The position numbers were made by a program, and so were the translations under genes. Shown here one piece after another: positions 6,572 through 12,212 of a DNA stretch of 12,212 nucleotides. The first letter of the stretch is position 1. The number at the start of each line of letters is the position of its first letter. The notes beneath the pieces are model-generated. The model worked only from the letters and a program-made list of their open reading frames with translations, made no database searches and was not told the DNA's origin. The DNA is from Pelagophyceae sp. CCMP2097 (lineage: Eukaryota > Sar > Pelagophyceae): contig MU657368.1 in NCBI GenBank assembly GCA_026770575.1, positions 27,050 through 39,261 on the forward strand, given 5' to 3'.

Positions 6572-8596
6572 CTACCGGCAAACGGCGTCGGCCACGTACG
6601 CGCCGGTCGTGAGCTCGAGCGGCGAAATCGACACGTCGACCGCCGCGATGGCATCGAGCGTCTCGCGCTGCCATTTGCCGTAGAAGACGTGGGCCTCGTC
6701 GCCGTCGGAAACGACGACCTCGTAACCCGTCGTGGTCGAGGCGTCGCCATGAGCGCCGTACTCCGGCGGGTACAGGTAAACCGGGTCGGCGACAAGATGC
6801 ACGCCGCGAGCGTCGTCGAGGACGTTGACGATGCGCTGCACGTCGTCGGCAAAGTCGCTTCCAATCCTGCACCGCCCGCCCATACCCGCGATAGGCTGCA
6901 AGCACCGGTGCGCCGAGTTGTTGCAACCTCGGTCGTCGGCAAAGCGCGAGCTAAACTCGCGAAGGCCGACGAACTGCTCGAGGCGGTCGTAGTCGACGAA
7001 ACGGCCCCGGTTCTCCTCGACCCACGCCGCCGCCTCAACGTATGCCGCGCGCAAAGCGGGCCGCGGCCGCAACGACTCGCTGGTGACGTCGCATTCGGCG
7101 CCGATGCTCACGAACCGCGACGAGAAAGGGGGCGTTTTGTCCGAAACACCGACGAGCAGCGACCGGATGATCTCTGGAATCCGTCGCTCGACCAGCGTTG
7201 CAAGGTCGTCGTGGACAACCGCGCATAATATGTCGTCCTGAAACGAGTCCATAAAGTATAACCGAGCTTGCACGTAATCGCCGCCGAAGGCGACGAGGCG
7301 GTCAGCCTGCCAGGCCCGCAGCCCGTCCCAGTCGGCCCCCGTCTGCGCCGCCACGAACTCTGCGATCTCGGAGTCGAGCCGTCGTTCGCACGCGGCGACG
7401 AGCAGAAACGTCACGCGCTGCGCCACGTTGGCCGACGAGACCTTGCCCATTTGCATGCGCACGTCGAGGTAGTATTGGCCGCGCCAGTTGAGACACTGCT
7501 TGGTCCACTCCGTCGAAGCGACGACCATCTGCCGGAACCACTTCGAAAGATCGATAACGCCGCCGCGCATACCAACGCCGGCCCGCCGGCACGCCGTGCC
7601 GAGAATCGCCGCCGCCTCGGCATTGACCTCGACCGTCGACCACTCGATCGGCGGAATCGCCCCAACGTCCGTGTTGGCATTCGACGCGAGGAGGCGCAAA
7701 ACGCCATCACTGTCACGAGCAAAGGCCCACGGCGTGCCCTCTTTGGGCCACGAGGCGTCGACGAGGTTCCGCGAAGAACCGTCCGGTTCGTCGGCCGTGG
7801 CCGGCTTGCGCCGGCTACCACCCGGACGGACCAACGCCGGAAACACGTGCGGGAAGTAGCGCCCCGGTAGCGTCCAGCCCAAGCCCACTTCCTTCGCCAG
7901 CGTCTTCTCGTAAAGCACGGCCATCCCGTCGTTGACCGTCGACAGGTGATTTGGCGCAAAGGTCGAAACGCCGCGCGGCGTCTTGTCCGAATAATCGGAA
8001 ACGCCCCACGTCATAAAGGACTGAAGCTCCGCATCACACCAGCCGAGCAGCTGCATCTCCCCCAAGATGGCCCGGTTGTGCGGAAGATCGAGGCCGACCG
8101 GTCGCGGAACGAGGACGTGCGGCTTGCCCACCGCGTCGATCCAAAAAGTAAATCCGGCCCGGATCACTTCCTGAGCGAGCGGCGTCATGTCGTCGATCGT
8201 CAGGTGCCGCTCGACGCGTCCGCGGCGCCGCCGTTCCATGCCGGTGCCGCCGCCGCGTATAGCAGCCTCGACCGCCGCGTCCTCGTCGCGTCCGGCGCGC
8301 TCGACGGCCATGTGCCAGCGTACGAGGGCCCCGTCGCGCCGGACAGCGATGCGAGAGCCGACGCCGAGTACGTGATCCTCGCCCAGCTCCTTACAGAGGC
8401 GCCGCGCGGGCACGCGGAGCGAGGCATCGCCCGAGTCGTACTGGACGTCATACTCGCCGTGGCGCGTGTGGCAAACAGTGATAACGCCATAGTGTACTCG
8501 CGGCGTGTCGTCGACGAGACCCGCCCAGTCGCAGAGCTCCTCCTCGACGCGGTCGACGAGCAACTGCGGCGGCATCGCTGGAGGCGACGGAGCCAT
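6572..8596 (-). CDS. Reverse transcriptase-RNase H polyprotein (pol), RNase H truncated
   Basis: This copies the element RNA into DNA. Of its 674 residues, 33-72 resemble a Tudor-like barrel (HYGVI, EYDVQYDSGD, VPARRL). The RT palm follows. Motif A is GGVIDLSKWF with Asp349. Motif B is MGKVSSANVAQR. Motif C is FQDD with Asp454 and Asp455. RNase H starts near residue 620, with Asp631 or Asp633 in SDGDEAH and Glu661 in SPLELTTG. The frame then hits TAG at 6572 before the third catalytic Asp; the rest lies downstream in the same frame. ATG 8596 is the first in the open segment. It is in frame with gag, 15 codons after its TGA, so translation by readthrough is an alternative to independent initiation. 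FQDD instead of the usual YxDD is a variant. The family assignment is firm. Confidence 0.85.
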   Translation of the reverse strand: MAPSPPAMPPQLLVDRVEEELCDWAGLVDDTPRVHYGVITVCHTRHGEYDVQYDSGDASLRVPARRLCKELGEDHVLGVGSRIAVRRDGALVRWHMAVERAGRDEDAAVEAAIRGGGTGMERRRRGRVERHLTIDDMTPLAQEVIRAGFTFWIDAVGKPHVLVPRPVGLDLPHNRAILGEMQLLGWCDAELQSFMTWGVSDYSDKTPRGVSTFAPNHLSTVNDGMAVLYEKTLAKEVGLGWTLPGRYFPHVFPALVRPGGSRRKPATADEPDGSSRNLVDASWPKEGTPWAFARDSDGVLRLLASNANTDVGAIPPIEWSTVEVNAEAAAILGTACRRAGVGMRGGVIDLSKWFRQMVVASTEWTKQCLNWRGQYYLDVRMQMGKVSSANVAQRVTFLLVAACERRLDSEIAEFVAAQTGADWDGLRAWQADRLVAFGGDYVQARLYFMDSFQDDILCAVVHDDLATLVERRIPEIIRSLLVGVSDKTPPFSSRFVSIGAECDVTSESLRPRPALRAAYVEAAAWVEENRGRFVDYDRLEQFVGLREFSSRFADDRGCNNSAHRCLQPIAGMGGRCRIGSDFADDVQRIVNVLDDARGVHLVADPVYLYPPEYGAHGDASTTTGYEVVVSDGDEAHVFYGKWQRETLDAIAAVDVSISPLELTTGAYVADAVCR

Positions 8597-8641
8597 AGTG
8601 CGCGGCGCCGGGTCGCGGAGAGGAAAAGCCGCGTCCTCCAG

Positions 8642-8644
8642 TCA
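8642..8644 (-). other. Single TGA separating gag from pol in one frame
   Basis: On the minus strand the gag frame ends ...GGC ATT TGA CTG GAG. The same frame then stays open through 15 codons into the pol ATG and the whole RT. The base after the stop is C, and TGA-CT is the start of the best known leaky context (TGA-CTA). Regulated readthrough would make a Gag-Pol fusion, as in several retroviruses and retrotransposons. A simple nonsense mutation, or separate initiation of pol, is equally compatible with one sequence. Confidence 0.5.
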
Positions 8645-11395
8645 AATGCCCCAGGCCACCTCCGCAGGCACTAGGATGGCGCCGCGGCGTGCGACGTCCC
8701 TGCCCGTTAAGCCGCGCCGCCACTTGATGGCGAAGGGCGCGTCGCCGTCGGCGAAGCAGAGCCAGGCCTCTAGCCATTGGCCCTGACCCTGCTGGGCGAG
8801 TTTGGCATCCGCCGCCGCCGCTATCACGAGGCGCCGCCGTCGCTCGTCGTCGCCAATGTCGTCCACGTCCGCGCAGCCGTCCCCGAGGCCGCCTGCGTCC
8901 GGCAGGCTCGTTGCCAGACCGCCGACGCGTGCTAGAAATAAAGCTCCAGCGCCAACCTCCGTCGGAGGCTTCAATGCCCCCGTCTGGAGCCCGTCGGCGC
9001 AAACCGGCGACCCCTCTTCGAGCACCGCCGACGCATCGCACGCCAGCTGATCTTGGTCCCGCGCCGAGACCTCCTCGGCGCGCACCGCCGACGCACCTCG
9101 CGCCGACGGATTTCGGTCCCGCGCCGGGATCTCCCCGACGCGGACCGCCGACGCCCAGGCCTCCTGGACGCCGACCGCCGGCACACTGGCCGACGGATTT
9201 CGGTCAGGCGCCGGGACCTCCCCGACGCGGACCGCCGGCGCCCAGACCTCCTCCTGGACGCCGACCGCCGGCACACTGGCCGACGGATTTCGGTCGGGCG
9301 CCGGGACCTCCCCGACGCGGACCGCCAGCGCACCTAGCGCTGATGGATTTCGATCCTCCGTTGTTTTAAACATTTTGGTCCTTTTTGCACGACACTTGTC
9401 GTGCTCCGCGTCGGGCTGCCGCAAAGCGGAACGCTCTCTCGTCGCGAGAGGCGCGCCGCCGCAGCTTGGCCCAGCCGCGGAGAGCCGCTGGCGCCATGGA
9501 CCGGCTCCGTGGTTTCGTGGTTCGCGCCCGGCCCGCATCCGCTCCGCGAGTAAGAAGAGGTGCGCGTTAAGGTTCCTGGGCGCCGCGGTCATCGGCTCGC
9601 GGCGGTTCGGGCAGTTGTTGGCTTGGTGGTCCGCCTGCAGGAAGCAGTTGACGCAAATCTTCGCCGCTCGAGAGCCGCCGCCGTCGCGCTGCAAAAAGCC
9701 GCCCCCAGCGCCGCCGCCTCCGCCACCGACGTTGCGGTACCGCGCGTCGCCGCCGTCGCCGCCGCCACGCTGCCGCGAATAACCGCCGCCGCCGCCGTTG
9801 CGCTGCGGCCCCGCGCCACGGTCGCCCTGCCAGGAAGCGCCGTCGTCGCCGCGTTGCCGCGTGCCGCCGCCGTCGCCCGGCCGGGAGCCGCCGCTAGCGC
9901 CACCGCCGTCGTATTCCCGCTTGGCCTGCGCGACCGTCCGCGGGGGCGCGCCCGTCGCCAGCCCGCCGGCGCCCGCGAAGGCAGCCGCCGTCTTGTTGAA
10001 CAAGGCCAACATCGCCGCCTGAAAGGCCAGCTCGGCCGCGCGCACGACCTCGTCCTGGAGCTTCTGCTCGTACTTGCCGTGGCAGTCCAAGATGCCTTTG
10101 TATTTTTCGGTGCCGAGGCGCTTGAGGTGGCCGTGGAGCGACCGCCCGAAACGCAAAGCTTCGGCCCGCGCGCAAACGTCGCCGCTGCCGTTTCTGACGA
10201 CGTCCTCCGTCTTCGTGAGGAGGACGTCGCAGCCGTTGACGAGGCCTGGAACGCGCTCAAAAATGACCTTGAACGCCGCCTTCAAGCTGCCGATGGCCGA
10301 GGTGTTGCCGCCCGCCAGGAAGTCGGAGTACTTGAACTGGCCTTTGTCGTCGAAATAGCCTGGCAAGAGCTCCGCGAGGCTGGCGGCAAACTTGTGCGGG
10401 TCTTCCGGCAGCCGCTGCGCGACGAGCCGGAGAATAAACTTGTTCGAGGCCTTTACCACTCGGTTGTCGACCCCCAGCGCCTCCGTGAGCGTGGTGGCAA
10501 TCGAAGCAGCGCCCTGCGCAATGTCTCCACTAAATTCTTCTTCGGAACCGAATCCAATGCCGCTCGGCACAGAGTTCCGCAGCAGCTGCAATGAAGCGAG
10601 CGTTTCGCCCTCGTCGAGCGTGCCGTTGTCACGGATCACCGTCGCGAGGTCGACGAGCCTCTTCGCGTCTTTCGCCGTGAGGCTGTGCGCGTCGGACCTT
10701 TGGGCTCGCGAGAAAACGTCGGCGAGCATCGAAACGTCGTGCGGCGCGGGCGGCGCCGCGATGTCCTCGTCGCTCGCCAGGTGGTTGATGTACGCCACCA
10801 ACCGCTTGGCGAGCTCCTTGCCGGTGCCCGGCGAGCCGACAAAGGTAAAGTTCGGGCTGCCCACACCGCCATACCGAGACGCGAGATAAACCGCGATCTT
10901 GAGCAGCGCCGCGTCCTCGAAGAAAGCGCCCTGGCCTTGCAGTAAAGCCGCATAATCTTTGCCGGCCGTCCCTTGTAGCATATCCGCAGCCGCTGCAAAA
11001 GCCGCGGCTGCCACATTCTTCTCGTCGGCGTCTAGCCGCGCGAAGACGAGCGCCGCGTCTGGCGAGAGGCCGTACGCGGCGTCGATGTCAAGCAGCGCGA
11101 AGCGGATCAACGCGCCAGCGTCGTTCTTGTGATCCTCAACGACGTATGGGTTGTCGCCTTCAATCTGGCCCACGACATCGTCGCCCTCCTCCTCGCGTCG
11201 TGCGAGAGCCCAGCGCCGCGCGAATCTGCGCCGCGCCGTCGCGCCGGCAAATGAATTTTCCGTGGCGCGCGCGTTGGCGTTGGTGTCAGCGGTGTCACCC
11301 TCGCCCTGCCCGTCGCCTCCGCCGGGCTCGGGAAGCGCGGCGAGGGCTTCAGTCGCTTCCATGCGCTGCGTCACACTGCCTGTGATGTTTGCCAT
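8642..11395 (-). CDS. Gag-like nucleocapsid protein with zinc knuckle, 917 aa
   Basis: This is the probable RNA-packaging and particle protein of the element. The start is ATG 11395 in the context GAAATGG, only 3 bp inside repeat A1; the open frame extends further back but has no ATG. Residues 1-80 are acidic/Ala-rich. About 80-490 form an alpha-helical Ala/Leu-rich region like a capsid. About 490-575 are Gly/Arg-rich (RGG-like). Residues 581-595 are a zinc knuckle variant C-x2-C-x5-H-x4-C (CVNCFLQADHQANNC) with a basic flank. Residues about 680-780 are a 29-30-residue tandem repeat (VRVGEVPAPDRNPSA). The last 110 residues are unassigned and show no protease DTG/DSG motif. It is long for a DIRS Gag, largely because of the repeats and tail. 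Pol follows in frame after one TGA. Confidence 0.8.
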   Translation of the reverse strand: MANITGSVTQRMEATEALAALPEPGGGDGQGEGDTADTNANARATENSFAGATARRRFARRWALARREEEGDDVVGQIEGDNPYVVEDHKNDAGALIRFALLDIDAAYGLSPDAALVFARLDADEKNVAAAAFAAAADMLQGTAGKDYAALLQGQGAFFEDAALLKIAVYLASRYGGVGSPNFTFVGSPGTGKELAKRLVAYINHLASDEDIAAPPAPHDVSMLADVFSRAQRSDAHSLTAKDAKRLVDLATVIRDNGTLDEGETLASLQLLRNSVPSGIGFGSEEEFSGDIAQGAASIATTLTEALGVDNRVVKASNKFILRLVAQRLPEDPHKFAASLAELLPGYFDDKGQFKYSDFLAGGNTSAIGSLKAAFKVIFERVPGLVNGCDVLLTKTEDVVRNGSGDVCARAEALRFGRSLHGHLKRLGTEKYKGILDCHGKYEQKLQDEVVRAAELAFQAAMLALFNKTAAAFAGAGGLATGAPPRTVAQAKREYDGGGASGGSRPGDGGGTRQRGDDGASWQGDRGAGPQRNGGGGGYSRQRGGGDGGDARYRNVGGGGGGAGGGFLQRDGGGSRAAKICVNCFLQADHQANNCPNRREPMTAAPRNLNAHLFLLAERMRAGREPRNHGAGPWRQRLSAAGPSCGGAPLATRERSALRQPDAEHDKCRAKRTKMFKTTEDRNPSALGALAVRVGEVPAPDRNPSASVPAVGVQEEVWAPAVRVGEVPAPDRNPSASVPAVGVQEAWASAVRVGEIPARDRNPSARGASAVRAEEVSARDQDQLACDASAVLEEGSPVCADGLQTGALKPPTEVGAGALFLARVGGLATSLPDAGGLGDGCADVDDIGDDERRRRLVIAAAADAKLAQQGQGQWLEAWLCFADGDAPFAIKWRRGLTGRDVARRGAILVPAEVAWGI
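9060..9355 (-). repeat. 90-bp tandem repeat inside gag
   Basis: Two near-identical 90-bp units begin with CTCCTGGACG (plus) at 9161 and 9251. More diverged 87-90-bp units lie on both sides. In protein they read as DRNPSA...AVRVGEVPAP repeats of 29-30 residues. Period lengths are multiples of three, so the gag frame is preserved. The high identity of the two central units suggests recent expansion by slippage or unequal exchange. Confidence 0.85.
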
Positions 11396-11397
11396 TT

Positions 11398-11600
11398 CTC
11401 CACACGGGCTCACCGCGAGGCAGCCCGCAAGCCTCAAGATCTATTCGCCGTCAAACGTAAGAAACTTGAGAACACTTGAGGGAAGCGCAGCGCCCCTGCA
11501 ACGGACCGCCAATTCGCGCAGAGCAATTCAGCGACGATACTACGCAGAATAAACCGTGTTCGAACCACCAACTCAGGACCGTAGCCAGCTCGGAACATCC
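11398..11600 (-). repeat. Split direct repeat A1 (5' end of the element)
   Basis: This 203-bp copy matches A2 (4197-4398). Its outer edge (11600) is the right boundary of the retroelement, where the 82-bp array resumes. Read on the minus strand it forms the whole leader before the gag ATG, so it most likely contains the promoter of the gag-pol transcript, although no TATA box is clear. AATAAA at 11548-11553 lies in the plus direction. Confidence 0.88.
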
Positions 11601-11730
11601 GAAAAAAGATTTTAGGATTTTAGGATTTGATAAAATCTTTTAAAAAAATCTAAGATCTAGGCTTAAATCTAATATGTTAAAGAGAAAAAAGATTTGAGAT
11701 TTTAGGATTTGATAAAAACTTAATGGATTT
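11601..11730. repeat. 82-bp tandem array, right block
   Basis: The array resumes at unit position 35 (GAAAAAAGATTTT). It runs to the end of that unit at 11649 and continues with a full, more diverged unit, 11650-11730. The first 49 bp are the right copy of the direct repeat that flanks the retroelement. The array ends at ATTACAAAAGCG. Confidence 0.85.
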
Positions 11731-11902
11731 ATTACAAAAGCGCGCCGGAGGCACACACGGAGGACCCGAATGATACAGCCAAAGCCCATTCCAATGCCCA
11801 CGTTAATAATTAAAATTATTTAACTTATCTCTGAACCTTCAAATCCTCCTTATCTTTCTTTCTTTTTTAAATTTCTTATTGAGCTATTTATTTATTTTTT
11901 TG

Positions 11903-11990
11903 TGCGGCCGACCAGATTCGAACCTGTGACCAAAAACTTCTTCTATGATGATTCCAATGAGGCTCCTGCTCGACCTCCACTCCCAATTTT
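11903..11990 (-). repeat. Possible tRNA-derived SINE head with A-rich tail
   Basis: On the minus strand, ACAGGTTCGAATCTGGTC resembles a T-arm and RNA polymerase III B box. It can form a T stem with one mismatch and one wobble pair. Upstream, GCCTCATTGGAATC resembles a D-loop, but the A box is poor and the acceptor stem does not pair, so it is not a functional tRNA. Directly downstream on the same strand an A-rich tract follows (AAAAAAATAAATAAATAG, then more A-rich DNA to about 11830), as after a SINE head. The identification is tentative. Confidence 0.3.
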
Positions 11991-12074
11991 AGCAATCGCA
12001 GCAACCACCAATCGCTGAATCGGCCGAGTTGCTGCCATTTTCTTCCTAAAGGTGGAACCTCATGGATTTACCCG

Positions 12075-12128
12075 GGGACAGACAGAAGGACGGACGGACG
12101 GACAAACAGACGGAAGGACGGACAGACA
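12075..12128. repeat. GGAC/GACA microsatellite
   Basis: This is an imperfect run of tetranucleotide units (GGACAGACAGAAGGACGGACGG and so on) covering about 54 bp. No function is evident. Confidence 0.9.
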
Positions 12129-12170
12129 AAATTGCCCATGGTAATCCTTCAATCAAAGGACCCGAAAAGC

Positions 12171-12205
12171 CCTTGCCGTAAACTGACGTTGATTAAACGG
12201 CAAGG
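12171..12205. other. 9-bp stem hairpin at the right edge
   Basis: CCTTGCCGT (12171-12179) and ACGGCAAGG (12197-12205) form a perfect 9-bp stem around a 17-base loop. The window ends seven bases later, so it cannot be told whether this is a lone hairpin or the edge of another inverted-repeat element. Confidence 0.5.
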
Positions 12206-12212
12206 ACCCTTC

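Larger units (their letters stand above)
3200..11600 (-). mobile_element. DIRS-order (Kangaroo/PAT-like) tyrosine-recombinase retrotransposon
   Basis: The element spans about 8.4 kb, or about 7.5 kb without the nested fold-back insertion. On the minus strand it encodes Gag and then an RT-RNase H polyprotein. On the plus strand, tail to tail with pol, it encodes a tyrosine recombinase with Arg, His-x-x-Arg and Tyr catalytic positions. Repeats are arranged B2-A2-B1-coding-A1 on the plus strand, the split-direct-repeat layout of PAT, Kangaroo and Ngaro elements. As far as I recall, an inverted recombinase gene is a feature of Volvox Kangaroo. There is no DDE integrase, aspartic protease motif, LTR TG...CA ends or methyltransferase. 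Two in-frame stops in gag-pol and 4-5% divergence between A1 and A2 suggest this copy is not new and may be inactive. Confidence 0.88.
11731..12212. other. Gene-free right flank
   Basis: I see no gene in this stretch. It is AT-rich to about 11900 with T-rich runs. It then holds a tRNA-like fragment, a GGAC/GACA microsatellite and a terminal hairpin, listed separately. Confidence 0.6.

Noticed and set aside
5158..8674. Long open frames antisense to the recombinase (5158-6054 minus) and to pol (6404-7228, 7268-7870, 7946-8674 plus)
   Set aside because: They are GC-driven shadows. The opposite-strand frames carry the recombinase and RT motifs, and these do not.
10817..10837. GSPGTGK in Gag (residues 187-193) resembling a Walker A loop
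   Set aside because: The residue after GK is Glu, not Ser/Thr. No Walker B or other ATPase motif follows, and the surrounding sequence is Gag-like.
11396..11437. Gag frame extended 14 codons into repeat A1
   Set aside because: The upstream codon is TTG, not ATG. The ATG at 11395 has a strong context (A at -3, G at +4).
4197..11600. A repeats read as LTRs of a Gypsy or Copia element
   Set aside because: There are no TG...CA ends, tRNA primer site, polypurine tract, protease or DDE integrase. A2 is followed by B1, and a tyrosine recombinase is present.

Overview
The window looks like nuclear DNA of a GC-rich eukaryote, most plausibly a microalga. It is dominated by nested transposable elements rather than host genes. 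Coding stretches are strongly GC-biased with G/C third positions, while the DNA between them is AT-rich. There are AATAAA signals, one candidate spliceosomal intron, and a retroelement architecture best known from algae. I cannot name the species.

Layout, left to right. Positions 1-600: a gene-free stretch with small repeats, tRNA-like B-box fragments and a possible promoter. 680-1309: a possible host gene for an alanine-rich, low-complexity protein with in-frame repeats. 1310-1605: an AT-rich 3' flank. From 1606 an 82-bp AT-rich tandem repeat begins. It can be followed as an interrupted landing pad through 1606-1798, 2382-2399, 3055-3199 and 11601-11730. The interruptions are a TA-flanked terminal-inverted-repeat element (1799-2381), a weaker 7-bp-flanked insertion (2400-3054), and one large retroelement (3200-11600). 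11731-12212 is AT-rich, with a tRNA-like fragment, a GGAC/GACA microsatellite and a hairpin.

The main object is a tyrosine-recombinase retrotransposon of the DIRS order, closest in layout to Kangaroo/PAT elements. Read on the minus strand it has a terminal repeat A1, a 917-aa Gag with a zinc knuckle, and a reverse transcriptase-RNase H polyprotein in the same frame as Gag. A tyrosine recombinase lies on the opposite (plus) strand, convergent with pol. Repeats B1, A2 and B2 follow, giving a split-direct-repeat terminus. There is no DDE integrase, no protease and no methyltransferase that I can see. By family knowledge, Gag packages the RNA, RT-RH copies it into a circle, and the recombinase inserts the circle.

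The pol frame is interrupted by a TGA between gag and RT (context TGA-CTG) and a TAG inside RNase H. The recombinase reads through only if an 82-nt intron is removed. An 866-bp fold-back element with 9-bp target duplications, probably a non-autonomous Mutator-like element, has inserted between B2 and A2 and is the youngest visible insertion. Unusual points are the 48-bp direct repeat exactly flanking the retroelement, a Tudor-like segment at the N-terminus of pol, the possible stop-codon readthrough, and 168 bp of extra DNA at the A2/B1 junction.
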